Position numbers and translations under genes: made by a program. A stretch of 64,000 bases of DNA. It comes from Chryseobacterium pennipullorum (GTDB lineage Bacteria > Bacteroidota > Bacteroidia > Flavobacteriales > Weeksellaceae). The stretch is from positions 1-64,000 of the forward strand of contig NZ_QNVV01000016.1 in assembly GCF_003384725.1 (NCBI RefSeq). The letters run 5' to 3'. Positions 15,846 to 25,838 of this stretch are shown here, piece after piece; the first letter of the stretch is position 1, and every line of letters starts with the position of its first letter. A model generated the notes under the pieces. That model ran no database searches. It was not told the origin of the DNA and worked only from the letters and a program-made list of their open reading frames with translations.

Positions 15846-17352
15846 AGTGAACTAAAGATTTAATAATCGTGACCAGACTCATGGCAATGACCACCATTCC
15901 TACGACGACAAACATCTTTTTGGTAGGTAGCTTTGATGTCAGCATGGCAGAGAATGGCGCGGTGATAACGCCTCCCAATAATAAGCCCAAAACGATATTC
16001 CAGTGGTGAATACCAATTGTGAAAATAAAGGTGATGGCACTTGTTATGGTAAGTAAAAACTTAGCCACCGTAGAGCTTCCAACCACATAACGGGGAATTC
16101 TGCCTTCTTTGATTAAAGTTCCGGTAACCAATGGTCCCCAGCCGCCACCGGCAAAAGAATCAATAAAACCTCCTACCAATCCCAATATTCTTAAATTAGT
16201 TCTGCGTTTTGGCTTTCCCTGACTTGATTTTTTTGTTTTAAAAGCATTTCTCAGAATATTCACTCCCAGGTACAAAGTATAACAGGCAATAATAGGTTTT
16301 ACAATATGGGCATAATGTTCTCCATAATGAGAAAGAGTCAATGCTCCGATAATGGATCCTACAATCGCTAACGGGAATAAGACCAAAACCATTTTTTTAT
16401 TGACATTTCCCAATTTATAATGACTGAAACTTCCCGCAGCAGTTGTAAATGATTCCGCGGAATGGATGCTGGCACTGACTACTGGTGGTGGAACGTTCAA
16501 CAATAAAAGAATCGTCGTACAGATGACGCCGTAGCCCATTCCCATAGATCCTGCTACAATTTCTGCCATAAAACCGGCAAATAACATCCAGTAAAAAATA
16601 TGACCGTCTTTGTTTAAAAAAGCCTGAATATCACCGGAAAGATCAAACTGATATACCACAAGCCCCAATATCCCGAATAAAAGCAGAACTCCTATAATTG
16701 CCAGATAGATGTTGGCTCTTCTCTGAGCGATTTTGGTAATGCTGATCAGTTTTTCAATCTCCATATCATTCTTTTTCCCATCGGAAAGGTATTCGGTGGT
16801 GATTTTGTTGAGTTCTTTTACTTTATAATTGAAATCCTCTTTCAGCTGATTGCGGATGTTCTGCATATTATCCAGGACAACCTCCATTTCATCAGGAATA
16901 ATTTCTGTAAAGGTTTCTCTTAACCTTTTGGCAATGGTGGGAGACTTTCCGTTGGTTGAAATAGCGATTTTAAGGTTTCCCTTTTTTACAATGGAACCCA
17001 GATAAAAATCACAGAGTTCGGGCTTGTCCGCAATATTAACAAGAACACTCTTCTGATGAGCATGATCGCGGATTTGACTAGCCAATACTAAATCATTAAC
17101 GGCTATAATGGCAAGATCAGCATCATTAAAATCGTGGTCTTCGTAAGATCTTTCATGCAGGATAATATTAGGATACTGATTTTGTAAACTTCTTACCTCA
17201 GGAATAATTTCTTTAGCAACCAGTTTTATAGGCGTTTCCGGTGAATTTCCGAGTACTGATTCTAATTTTTCAAGAGAAACCCTGCCACCACCAATAATAA
17301 GCAGTGACAAAGTTTCAAGTTTTAAGAATATGGGATATAATGAATTACTCAT
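15844..17352 (-). CDS. Precorrin-2 dehydrogenase domain fused to TauE/SafE (TSUP) transporter
   Basis: A 502-residue two-part protein. Residues 1-160 are the NAD-binding domain of siroheme synthase (CysG N-terminal/Met8p type): LLIIGGGRVSLEKLESVL, NIADKPELCDFYLGSIV and IAISTNGKSPTIAKRLRE. It should oxidise precorrin-2 to sirohydrochlorin and may also insert iron. Residues about 215-500 are a TauE/SafE-type membrane carrier with seven to eight hydrophobic segments, with two related halves (AGFMAEIVAGSMGMGYG and GGFIDSFAGGGWGPLVTG). Such carriers move sulfite, sulfate or sulfonates. A charged linker (160-210) joins the parts. It is the last gene of the sulfate assimilation operon, 5 bases after the TonB-dependent receptor, so both halves suit the context. 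No frameshift is involved. Confidence 0.9.
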   Translation of the reverse strand: MSNSLYPIFLKLETLSLLIIGGGRVSLEKLESVLGNSPETPIKLVAKEIIPEVRSLQNQYPNIILHERSYEDHDFNDADLAIIAVNDLVLASQIRDHAHQKSVLVNIADKPELCDFYLGSIVKKGNLKIAISTNGKSPTIAKRLRETFTEIIPDEMEVVLDNMQNIRNQLKEDFNYKVKELNKITTEYLSDGKKNDMEIEKLISITKIAQRRANIYLAIIGVLLLFGILGLVVYQFDLSGDIQAFLNKDGHIFYWMLFAGFMAEIVAGSMGMGYGVICTTILLLLNVPPPVVSASIHSAESFTTAAGSFSHYKLGNVNKKMVLVLFPLAIVGSIIGALTLSHYGEHYAHIVKPIIACYTLYLGVNILRNAFKTKKSSQGKPKRRTNLRILGLVGGFIDSFAGGGWGPLVTGTLIKEGRIPRYVVGSSTVAKFLLTITSAITFIFTIGIHHWNIVLGLLLGGVITAPFSAMLTSKLPTKKMFVVVGMVVIAMSLVTIIKSLVH

Positions 17353-17357
17353 CTTGA

Positions 17358-20234
17358 TTACAGTTTTAAGTCATACGTAAAAGCGAGATAATATAAACCT
17401 CCAATCTCAGGGCCGGCTGCATACTGGAAATAACGACGGTTCAGTAAATTGGTGGCGCCAATTTTTACATTTGCATTAATTTGGGGAATCTTCCAGGTAG
17501 CCTGGGCATCGATGGTATAATAAGCCGGAATTTCTCCTGAAGCTAAAGGACTTTCCCACATAAAACGGCTCTGCCATCTTGCAACAAGGGTAAACCCTAT
17601 GTTTTTGACAACCTCTCTGTTTCCTACGCTGACATTAAGCATCCATTTAGGCGTGTTGAAAGCAGTAATAAAAAGATCAGAGTTGGTATTGGAAGCCAGA
17701 TCATTATAAGAAACGTTGGTGTTGATATTATAATTTCCGGTTACATTATAACGGATTCCCAATGAAGTTCCGTAGCTTTTATAAGTACTGTTGCTGTTGG
17801 TATACACCCTGTAACGATCCTGTTTACTTCTGTCCAGCATAGCAAGAACGGCTGCATTGCTTCCTACCTCGCTGTTTTTAGGGACTGCCACTTCCACCTG
17901 TCCGAGAAATCCTTCATAAATATTGTAATAGAAATCCCAATCCAGGACCAGTTTATTATTGAAGAATACCGATTTGTATCCTATTTCAAATGAATTGATT
18001 TTTTCAGGCTGTAGCTTTTGAAGGCTGGCAACAGTTAAAAGCGGTTGATGATCCTGAGCTGCCTGTGCCTGTGTTTTCCCGGCATCTACATCAGCATTAA
18101 CCGCTGCAGTGAACCTGTCGATAGAAGCAAGGGTGTAAGAGTTTTCCAGGTAGCCCAGTCCCTCATTCACTTTTGTAAGTCCTCCCACCCTTCTTACATT
18201 ACCGTTATTGACGAAAGAAAGGGCTTCGAAAAGCGAAGGGAACCGGTATCCGTTTTGGAAAGAAGCCCTGAAGTTGTGGTGGTTAACGGGCGAATACACG
18301 ATGCTGATCCTCGGATTCAGCTTGGCTTCAAATTCCGGATTCCTGTCAATTCGTAAAGCGGCATTCAGTTTTAACCGATCATTAAAAAATATCTTGGTAA
18401 TCTGTGCAAAAGCTCCATATTTCTGATAGATCACATCTTTTCCAAAAGTTCCGTCAGCTAAACGGACATTCCTTTCCACTACCGGTCTGTTGAAATCAAC
18501 AAAATTATTTCCATCCGGAGTGATGCTGTATAAGCGGTAATCTATCCCGGCAAGAAGATTAAAAACTTTAACAAATCTGGTGAGATCATAAGTGAGTTCC
18601 CCCTGATAAAATCTGGAGCTTTGTTCCAGCTTTGCGCCTCCCGTTGCGGGAGCTCCAGCAATTCCGGCATTGGCAGAATCCCAGTTATTAATTCCGATGA
18701 TGGTATTTTTTAATTGTTCAAAAGCAGCTGTCCCGGGCGTAACTCTGTTTTTATCAGCCTCCATTCTGGCAAGAACGAAGGCCTCATTAAGGTTTACTCC
18801 TGCATTGATATTATTCTGCAAAGAAGTCTGGAATATATTTTTCCAGTTTGCATTTGAAAGATTGCTGAGATCCAGATTGTCCGCCAAAGGTTTAAGGTTA
18901 TAAGAATCCCCGGTATTTTCTACAGATACATAAGCCCTGAAAGTAAGTTCCTTGCCTGTCAGTTCCACTTTGTGATTCTGAACGATGGCGTTCTGTAATC
19001 TGATCTTATTTCCTCTCTGAAAAGTTCCGTCCAGCGAGCCGTAGCGATAAACGTAAGACGCTCTCCACTGATCTCCAAAACGGTAATACAATCCAGCATC
19101 AAACTTAATATTTTTAACTTCAGGACTTACCAGATCTTTTTCCAGATATCCTGTCCTGGATACGTTGAATGTGGTTGGTTTTCCATTATAATCTACTTTT
19201 ACCGCTACTCTGTTATTTCTTTCATCTCCGTATTTGTTCCAAAGATCTTCAGCTGGGTTCCGGATCAGCGGGAAATTAGGATTACCCGTAACTAAGGAAC
19301 CGGGATTCTGGTCTGTTTGGTTATTGGAAAGCCAGTCTGTACCGGTGAAATAAGAAGCGTTGATCTTCACCGCCCAGTTTTTATGAATTACTTTTGCCAA
19401 GCGGATGGCACTTTCTCCGAGAGAACTTATTTTGTGATTGACGTTGTCCACATGATTCACGCCACCCCGGAAATAAACGCTTACTCCTTCTGAGGTAAAC
19501 GGATCTTTGGTCTGAAGGCTTGCCAGTCCGTTGATGGCATTCATTCCATACAATGCAGAAGCAGCACCGGGAGTAACTTCCATAGACTGGATGTCGAGTT
19601 CTGTAGGGCCAATGGCATTTCCCAGAGGTACACCTAATGTTGCAGATTGTACATCTACCCCATCTACCAGCTGCATAAACCGGAAATTATTAGGCGAGTT
19701 GAATCCCCTTGAGTTGGGAATTTTCAAGGTAAGGCTGGACGTTAAAAGCTGTAATCCTTTTACGTTTTCCAGGGTTTCATAGAAGGAAGCTGCCGGACTT
19801 TCCCGGATTGCTTTGATATCAATTTTTTCGATCGCGATAGGAGACCGTAATATTTTTTCGGGAACCCGGGATGCTGAAATAACGACCGCATCGATAATGG
19901 TATTCTGTGGATGAAGGCCGACACTTATTTTATTGGAAGGAGAAAGCACTTCAACGGTTTGAGCCGTAAAGCCATCTTTAATGATTACCAGGCGAAAAGG
20001 AATGGTCACCCGGGTCCTTATCTTAAACTGGCCAAGCTGGTCTGTGAACGCAGTATCTTCGGTATTTTCGATTTGAACTTTTACTGAGTCAAGACCCTTA
20101 CGTGTTCCTGTATTTTTGATATTTCCGCTTAGTTCAATGAGTTGTTGCTGGGCTTCGGCAAGGTTAAAAAATAGAAAGGTAAATGCAATAATCCCTGCTT
20201 TAGGCAGGATGTTCCCTTGTTTTTTGTTTTTCAT
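17358..20234 (-). CDS. TonB-dependent receptor in the sulfur operon
   Basis: A 958-residue outer-membrane receptor. A signal peptide (to about residue 28, NLAEA) is followed by a carboxypeptidase-regulatory-like beta domain (about 33-110), a plug domain (SRVPEKILRSPIAIEKIDI through PGAASALYGMNAINGLASLQ) and a 22-stranded-type barrel ending in YYLAFTYDLKL. It is not of the SusC type and has no SusD partner. Its position between cysI and the TSUP fusion gene suggests uptake of a sulfur compound such as a sulfonate or sulfate ester, or of a cofactor for the pathway; this is inferred from context only. A 374-base gap with a long palindromic repeat separates it from cysI. Confidence 0.88.
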   Translation of the reverse strand: MKNKKQGNILPKAGIIAFTFLFFNLAEAQQQLIELSGNIKNTGTRKGLDSVKVQIENTEDTAFTDQLGQFKIRTRVTIPFRLVIIKDGFTAQTVEVLSPSNKISVGLHPQNTIIDAVVISASRVPEKILRSPIAIEKIDIKAIRESPAASFYETLENVKGLQLLTSSLTLKIPNSRGFNSPNNFRFMQLVDGVDVQSATLGVPLGNAIGPTELDIQSMEVTPGAASALYGMNAINGLASLQTKDPFTSEGVSVYFRGGVNHVDNVNHKISSLGESAIRLAKVIHKNWAVKINASYFTGTDWLSNNQTDQNPGSLVTGNPNFPLIRNPAEDLWNKYGDERNNRVAVKVDYNGKPTTFNVSRTGYLEKDLVSPEVKNIKFDAGLYYRFGDQWRASYVYRYGSLDGTFQRGNKIRLQNAIVQNHKVELTGKELTFRAYVSVENTGDSYNLKPLADNLDLSNLSNANWKNIFQTSLQNNINAGVNLNEAFVLARMEADKNRVTPGTAAFEQLKNTIIGINNWDSANAGIAGAPATGGAKLEQSSRFYQGELTYDLTRFVKVFNLLAGIDYRLYSITPDGNNFVDFNRPVVERNVRLADGTFGKDVIYQKYGAFAQITKIFFNDRLKLNAALRIDRNPEFEAKLNPRISIVYSPVNHHNFRASFQNGYRFPSLFEALSFVNNGNVRRVGGLTKVNEGLGYLENSYTLASIDRFTAAVNADVDAGKTQAQAAQDHQPLLTVASLQKLQPEKINSFEIGYKSVFFNNKLVLDWDFYYNIYEGFLGQVEVAVPKNSEVGSNAAVLAMLDRSKQDRYRVYTNSNSTYKSYGTSLGIRYNVTGNYNINTNVSYNDLASNTNSDLFITAFNTPKWMLNVSVGNREVVKNIGFTLVARWQSRFMWESPLASGEIPAYYTIDAQATWKIPQINANVKIGATNLLNRRYFQYAAGPEIGGLYYLAFTYDLKL

Positions 20235-20280
20235 TTTTTCTTCTTTTTAGGTTGAGAATGAAACTGTTTGAACTTTAATT

Positions 20281-20480
20281 TTTAAACCGCAAAAGACACA
20301 AAAGTTATTATTTTAAACACTTTAGTTCACTTAAGAAGCTTAAAATGCTGCAGTATAAAAGTTCACATAAGATGAAAATCGTAGATTTTCATCTTACTAA
20401 AGTGTACTTTATCGGTGCATAGCTTGTCACTTAAAAAAATACTTAAGTGTTTAAAAGCTTTTGTGACTTTTGTGGTTTAA
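20281..20480. repeat. 200-bp imperfect palindromic intergenic element
   Basis: The ends mirror each other: TTTAAACCGCAAAAGACACA at the left and a near reverse complement ending GTGGTTTAA at the right. The centre is a perfect hairpin with 12-bp arms (AAGATGAAAATC / GATTTTCATCTT, 20369-20395, loop GTA). The right half closely matches 30242-30280 in inverted orientation. It encodes no protein. It lies inside the sulfur operon, between cysI and the receptor gene. Confidence 0.75.
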
Positions 20481-20608
20481 TTAGAATTCAAACAGCCTGT
20501 ATGATTGTTATTATTGAAAATCAACAACACATACACATTCGTTCGCCTGAAAGAAGGGGTTGATTGTTTTTGTTTTTTTTCAGATTATATTGAAAAGTAG
20601 CCATATAT

Positions 20609-22288
20609 TCAATTTAATGTTTGTAAATATCGGTAAGAAAAATCACCAAATGTTTCTTCTGCAAGCCTCTGCTCTACATAGATTCCGAACAATTCATCCA
20701 ATGTGGTAAGAATTTCGTCTTCCCCTATATTTTCTTTAAATTTTGTATTCAGACGCATGCCCAGCCGATCTCCACCGATATGAAGATTGTATTTTCCATA
20801 AGCAGTTCCCACAAATCCGATTTCCGCATTGGGTGATCTTCCACAACCGTTAGGACAACCAGTCATACGGATGGTGATATCTTCGTGTAAAAGGCCATAC
20901 TTCTCAAGGACAGGTTCTATTTTGGTAACCAGAGACGGTAAATAACGCTGGGCTTCGGCTAATGCTAAAGAACAGGTATTTAAAGCCACACAGGCTACAG
21001 AATTTTTACGAAGCGCACTTGCTCCATCCGTATACCCTGAAATTCCATGTTCCTGTAAGATATTTTCGATTTCAGCTTTATCTTCTTCATGGATATCTGT
21101 GAGAATAAGATTCTGATTACAGGTAAATCTGAAGTTGACCTTTCCGGTTTGAGCAATTTTTAATAAACCTGATTTTAAAGGATAGTCTTTTGTATCAAGC
21201 ACTCTTCCATGCTCCACAAATAAGGTGTAGAACCATTTGCCTTCGTGATTCTGTATCCATCCGTATCGGTCTTTTCTCTGTTCAAACCTGAACTCTCTGG
21301 CAGGTTCGAAACTGAAACCGGTTCTTTTCTCAACTTCGGCTCTGTACTGATCAATTCCTAATTTATCTATGGTATATTTTAGTCTGGATAGTTTTCTGTC
21401 ACTTCTGTTTCCAAAATCTCTCTGTACGGTAATAATTTCATAGACTGCTTTTAATACTTTTTCTTCCGTATCCACAAATCCCAATACAGAGGCAAGGCGG
21501 GCATAGGTAGCTTCATTTCCGTGAGTTGCACCTAATCCGCCACCGGCAGCAATATTATATCCCGCAATCTTTCCATTTTCAATAATAGCAATCAGGGCAA
21601 TATCGTTGATGAAAACATCCACATCATTGTTGGGAGGAACAGCGATTCCTATTTTTAATTTTCTGGGAAGATAGCGGTCCTGGTACAGCGGATCTTCTTC
21701 TGCTTTCCGGTCTACAATAAGCTCATCATCAATCCAGATATCATAATACGACTGGGTTTTTGGGAGACACATTTCACTTATTTTACCTGCCAGTTCATAA
21801 GCCTCCTGTTGAAGTGGTGATTCTGACGGATTGGCGGTACAGGTTACATTTCTGTTCACATCACCACAAGCGGCAATCGAATCAAGATGCTGTAGATTAA
21901 AGCTTTGGATGGTAGGTTTTAAATGAGATTTTAAAATACCATGCAGCTGAATCGTCTGACGGGTTGTTATTTTTATGGTGCCTGTAGAATGGTCTTTAGC
22001 CGTTTCATTCAGTCCTACCCATTGTTCAGAAGTTAAAAAACCTCCGGGTAGTCTCAGACGGATCATGTAAGAATATAACCACTCCAGTTTTTTGGCTACA
22101 CGTTCTTCTCTTCTGTCCCTGTCGTCCTGCTGATACATGCCGTGAAACTTAATCAGAGTCTGGTCATCTTCTCTGATGGCTCCTGTAAAGTCATCCGAAA
22201 GGCTTTCCTTTAAAGTTCCTCTCAGTCCGTTGCTCCCGGTTTTAATTCTTTCTACCGGTGAAAGATTATCTTTATTATCGTTGCTCAT
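20609..22288 (-). CDS. cysI: Assimilatory sulfite reductase hemoprotein subunit
   Basis: The siroheme/[4Fe-4S] subunit of NADPH-sulfite reductase, 559 residues. It reduces sulfite to sulfide by six electrons received from CysJ. The cluster ligands are seen in ACVALNTCSLA and MTGCPNGCGRS (C-x5-C and C-x3-C), followed by the family motif AEIGFVGTAYGKYNLHIGG. The two ferredoxin-like repeats include TIKITTRQTIQLHG near residue 110. The length is normal. It lies 39 bases after cysJ in the operon. Its siroheme would be made with the CobA and precorrin-2 dehydrogenase domains encoded in the same block. Confidence 0.95.
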   Translation of the reverse strand: MSNDNKDNLSPVERIKTGSNGLRGTLKESLSDDFTGAIREDDQTLIKFHGMYQQDDRDRREERVAKKLEWLYSYMIRLRLPGGFLTSEQWVGLNETAKDHSTGTIKITTRQTIQLHGILKSHLKPTIQSFNLQHLDSIAACGDVNRNVTCTANPSESPLQQEAYELAGKISEMCLPKTQSYYDIWIDDELIVDRKAEEDPLYQDRYLPRKLKIGIAVPPNNDVDVFINDIALIAIIENGKIAGYNIAAGGGLGATHGNEATYARLASVLGFVDTEEKVLKAVYEIITVQRDFGNRSDRKLSRLKYTIDKLGIDQYRAEVEKRTGFSFEPAREFRFEQRKDRYGWIQNHEGKWFYTLFVEHGRVLDTKDYPLKSGLLKIAQTGKVNFRFTCNQNLILTDIHEEDKAEIENILQEHGISGYTDGASALRKNSVACVALNTCSLALAEAQRYLPSLVTKIEPVLEKYGLLHEDITIRMTGCPNGCGRSPNAEIGFVGTAYGKYNLHIGGDRLGMRLNTKFKENIGEDEILTTLDELFGIYVEQRLAEETFGDFSYRYLQTLN

Positions 22289-22327
22289 AATTTTTTCCTT
22301 TAATTTTTGCTAATACTTCAGGGAGTT

Positions 22328-24046
22328 TTAATACACATCTTTGGCGTATCTGCCGCTCAGTTCCATTTCTTCAAGATAATGAAGGGCTTGCTCTTTGGTC
22401 TTTTTTCCTTCGTTCTGAATGATATTCAACAACGTTTCTTCTACATCCCGGCTCATCGGTTCTTTGGCACCGCATACATATACGGAGGCACCCCCTTCAA
22501 GCCAGTAAAAAACTTCCTGTGCTTTTTGTTCCAGTTTATGCTGAACATAGATTTTCTCTGCCGTATCTCTGGAAAAAGCAAGGTCTAAATGTGTAAGACC
22601 TCCTGTTTTAAGAAAATCCTGAAGTTCAGTCTGGTAAAGGAAATCTGAAACAAAATTTCTGTCTCCGAAAAACAACCAGTTTCTTCCTTCAGCTCCTACC
22701 GCATCACGCTCCCAAAGGAAAGATCTGAAAGGGGCAATTCCTGTTCCCGGCCCGATCATAATCATATCTTTATCGTGCTCAGGCAGTTTGAAATGACCTG
22801 CATCCTGGATGTAAAATTCAACCTCCTGTCCTTCGCTGAATTCACTGAGGAAACCGCTGCAAAGCCCGTTATGTTTCTGGTGATCAATAAAGAACTCCGA
22901 TTTGGCTACGGTAATGTGAATTTCAGTATCACCGTGAGCTTCCAATGAAGAGGATATCGAATACAGACGCGGAGCTTGTCCTGTCAGGATCTGAAGAACA
23001 TCTTCAAACTCTTCTGCATTTTTTACAGGATAAATTCTCAGGAGATCCAGCAGGCTCAAACGTACTTCAGGAATGATGTGTCCTGTGATTTTAGCATACT
23101 GGGCAACAACGGATTTCAACAAATAACTGATGTTAAGATGTCTTTGTAAAAGCTGTTCCACAGTATCAGTTACTTTCGGGGTTTCAATTCGTTTTTGAGA
23201 ATGAATACCTGTCAGAGCAATAATTTCTTCAACGATTTGTTTTGAATTATAAGGCAAAATGCCCAATGCTGCACCCGGTTGATAAGCCAGTATATCCTCT
23301 GTTTCTATTTCTATGTGATAGGTCTCTTTGTCGGAAGTAATATCATTGAGATTGATAATTGATGATACTTTTCCCTGGAATTTTTTTCGTCCTGATGAAA
23401 CTTTTGGAGCGGAAATATTTTTGGAGGAAGTTTCAGACGTTTTATTGACTGTTTCAAATACATGTTCTATCCAATGGCCGGCTTCCTGCTCATAATCGAT
23501 GTCGCATTTTTTCAACGGAATGATACGTTGCGCACCCAGGATTTCAAAACGGGAGTCAACGTCTTCTCCGGTTTTACAAAACTGAGGATAGCTGCTGTCT
23601 CCTAACGCTAATATTCCAAATTTAAGATGGGTAAGATTGATTTCATTTTCATGAATATAATCGTAGAACTTTTTGGCTAATGCCGGTGGTTCTCCCTCTC
23701 CCTGGGTACTGATAACCACAAAAAAGAATTCTTCTTTGGCAAGGTCTTTAGGTTTGTATTGTGAAAGATCTGCCAGTTTTACCTGAACTCCTTTCTTTTT
23801 TATAATAGTGGCTAAACCTGTAGCCAGTTTTTTACTGTTTCCGGTTTCTGTACCATACGCCAGTGTTATTTTCTTTACGGCATTTGAAGCGGTAGTCTCT
23901 GTTTGAAGCGGTGGCAGTATGGCAGCAGAAAGACTTCCTCCGGCTAATCCGGCAAGGTATCCGCTCGCCCATATCGCTTCATCCCTGGAAAAATCACCGG
24001 ATATTTGTTTAAGAATGTTTAATTTAGTTTCAGACAGCATATTCAA
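22328..24046 (-). CDS. cysJ: Assimilatory sulfite reductase flavoprotein subunit
   Basis: A diflavin reductase of 572 residues that passes electrons from NADPH through FAD and FMN to CysI. The flavodoxin domain starts near residue 58 (ITLAYGTETGNSKKLA) and includes VISTQGEGEPP. The FAD part has RLYSISSS. The NADPH part has IGPGTGIAPFRSFLWER and VYVCGAKEPMSRDVE, and the chain ends GRYAKDVY, as in the CPR/CysJ family. The N-terminal 50 residues are a helical extension common in Bacteroidota forms. The gene start overlaps the end of cobA by 17 bases. An alternative ATG lies two codons in. Confidence 0.95.
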   Translation of the reverse strand: MNMLSETKLNILKQISGDFSRDEAIWASGYLAGLAGGSLSAAILPPLQTETTASNAVKKITLAYGTETGNSKKLATGLATIIKKKGVQVKLADLSQYKPKDLAKEEFFFVVISTQGEGEPPALAKKFYDYIHENEINLTHLKFGILALGDSSYPQFCKTGEDVDSRFEILGAQRIIPLKKCDIDYEQEAGHWIEHVFETVNKTSETSSKNISAPKVSSGRKKFQGKVSSIINLNDITSDKETYHIEIETEDILAYQPGAALGILPYNSKQIVEEIIALTGIHSQKRIETPKVTDTVEQLLQRHLNISYLLKSVVAQYAKITGHIIPEVRLSLLDLLRIYPVKNAEEFEDVLQILTGQAPRLYSISSSLEAHGDTEIHITVAKSEFFIDHQKHNGLCSGFLSEFSEGQEVEFYIQDAGHFKLPEHDKDMIMIGPGTGIAPFRSFLWERDAVGAEGRNWLFFGDRNFVSDFLYQTELQDFLKTGGLTHLDLAFSRDTAEKIYVQHKLEQKAQEVFYWLEGGASVYVCGAKEPMSRDVEETLLNIIQNEGKKTKEQALHYLEEMELSGRYAKDVY

Positions 24047-24875
24047 AGAAATTTTGGTGATTAGGGATTACGCTTCCATTTTCTACAGATTTGAAATAAA
24101 GACCATCCTTCTGGGCATTTTCAAACCACGAAAATTCTTCATGAAGGTTAACAATTTTACCTATAACCACTAATGATGGGGAGGCAAAGTTGTGGATTCC
24201 GAATTTTTCATTAAACTCGTCAAATGAAGAGGTGTATACCTTCTGAAAAGGAGTTGTGGCCTGTTCAATGACTGCGATTTTTTTATCAGCAGAAATTCCA
24301 AGGGTGTTCAGTCTATCTACGAGACCATTAAGTGTTCCCTTTGACATATAAAATACCAGTGTATCATTCGTAGCAGCCAGTTCTTTCCAATATTCTTCAC
24401 TTACAATTTCGGATTTATAATAGGTCAGGAAACGAACCGAGGTCGAATATCCCCTTGCCGTCAAAGGCATTCCTGCACACGCAGCAGCTCCGAGAGCAGC
24501 AGTAATTCCGGGAATAATCTCGTAAGGAATATGATTGCTTTTCAAAGCCTGTAATTCATCCAGAATATTGGAAAATATGGAAACATCTCCCCCTTTAAGC
24601 CTTACGATGGTTTTATTCTGAAGGGCATATTCCACCATCAATGTATTGATATGAGATTGAGGGGTAGAAGCATTTTTACTACATTCTTTACCTACATAAA
24701 TAATTTCAGTATTCGGGCTGACATAAGTTTCCAGGATTTCAGGACTTACCAGGCGGTCGCATAAAATAACGTCTGCTGCGGTAATGGCTTTTACTGCTTT
24801 TACGGTGATCAGTTCAGGGTTGCCGGGCCCTGCACCGATAAGGTAAACCTTTGGTGATTTTATATTTGTTTTCAT
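24030..24875 (-). CDS. cobA: Uroporphyrinogen-III C-methyltransferase
   Basis: A SUMT enzyme of 281 residues. It adds two methyl groups from S-adenosylmethionine to uroporphyrinogen III to give precorrin-2, the branch point to siroheme. The family signature VYLIGAGPGNPELITVKAVKAI is at residues 10-31, with CDRLVSPEIL, RLKGGDVSIFS and GITAALGAAACAGMPLTARG. It stands alone rather than as the C-terminal part of CysG; the missing dehydrogenase domain is at the other end of this operon, fused to a transporter. It overlaps cysJ and is 23 bases from cysM. Confidence 0.93.
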   Translation of the reverse strand: MKTNIKSPKVYLIGAGPGNPELITVKAVKAITAADVILCDRLVSPEILETYVSPNTEIIYVGKECSKNASTPQSHINTLMVEYALQNKTIVRLKGGDVSIFSNILDELQALKSNHIPYEIIPGITAALGAAACAGMPLTARGYSTSVRFLTYYKSEIVSEEYWKELAATNDTLVFYMSKGTLNGLVDRLNTLGISADKKIAVIEQATTPFQKVYTSSFDEFNEKFGIHNFASPSLVVIGKIVNLHEEFSWFENAQKDGLYFKSVENGSVIPNHQNFFEYAV

Positions 24876-24898
24876 TGAAGTAGGTGTTAGTTAAGGAT

Positions 24899-25810
24899 TT
24901 AGAAGAGTCCTTCTACTGACAGATACCTTTCTCCGGTATCGTAGTTGATGGTAAGAATTTTAGCGTTAGATGGTATTTCGGGTAAATGTTTTGCAATGGC
25001 AGCCAAAGCAGCTCCTGTAGAAACTCCTACAAAAAGGCCTTCTTTTTTTGCCGCATTAATCGTGTATTCGTAAGCTTCTTCTTTTCCTACTGTAATGACT
25101 CCGTCTAAAAGAGTAATATCCAGGATGGAAGGTACAAAACCAGCTCCCAGCCCTTGCAAAGGGTGTGGTGCAGGGCTTCCTCCGCTTAATACCGGAGATA
25201 ATTCAGGCTCTACGGCAAATACTTTAACATTCGGGAATTTTTCCTTCACTGTTTTGGCGATTCCTGTAATATGTCCTCCCGTTCCTACTCCTGTGATAAT
25301 ATAATCAAGACCATCCGGGAAATCATTTATAATTTCCTGTGCGGTGGTTTCGGTATGAACTTTTACGTTTGCAGGATTATCAAACTGTCTCGGAATCCAT
25401 GAGTTCGGAGTTTCTTCAGCCAGCTCATTGGCTTTCTCGATAGCTCCTTTCATTCCTTTCTCTCTGGGAGTCAGTACGAATTCTGCTCCATAAGCTTCCA
25501 TAATTTTACGACGTTCAATACTCATGCTTTCCGGCATTACCAGAATAAGTTTGTATCCTTTAACAGCAGCTACCAATGCCAGACCTATTCCTGTGTTTCC
25601 GCTGGTAGGTTCTATAATGGTGCTGTCTTTATTTAATAATCCTTTTGCTTCAGCATCTTCAATCATTGCCAGGGCAATTCTATCCTTAATGCTTCCTCCG
25701 GGATTGGATTTTTCAAGTTTAATCCAGATTTCATGATCTGAATTGAAAAGTTTGTTGATTTTTACGACGGGCGTATTCCCGATCGTGTCTAATGCGTTCT
25801 TAAATTTCAT
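24899..25810 (-). CDS. cysM: Cysteine synthase (O-acetylserine sulfhydrylase)
   Basis: A PLP enzyme of 303 residues that makes L-cysteine from O-acetyl-L-serine and sulfide. The PLP lysine is Lys42 in NPGGSIKDR. The substrate loop [10 protein letters not shown] and the glycine-rich phosphate site VGTGGHITG are present, as is SPVLSGG. The choice of CysM over CysK as a name is not decisive. It takes the sulfide made by CysIJ and the O-acetylserine made by the product of the serine acetyltransferase gene directly upstream (28 bases). Confidence 0.94.
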   Translation of the reverse strand: MKFKNALDTIGNTPVVKINKLFNSDHEIWIKLEKSNPGGSIKDRIALAMIEDAEAKGLLNKDSTIIEPTSGNTGIGLALVAAVKGYKLILVMPESMSIERRKIMEAYGAEFVLTPREKGMKGAIEKANELAEETPNSWIPRQFDNPANVKVHTETTAQEIINDFPDGLDYIITGVGTGGHITGIAKTVKEKFPNVKVFAVEPELSPVLSGGSPAPHPLQGLGAGFVPSILDITLLDGVITVGKEEAYEYTINAAKKEGLFVGVSTGAALAAIAKHLPEIPSNAKILTINYDTGERYLSVEGLF

Positions 25811-25838
25811 ATCAATGTCATTTTTATTTTTTGTTTTT

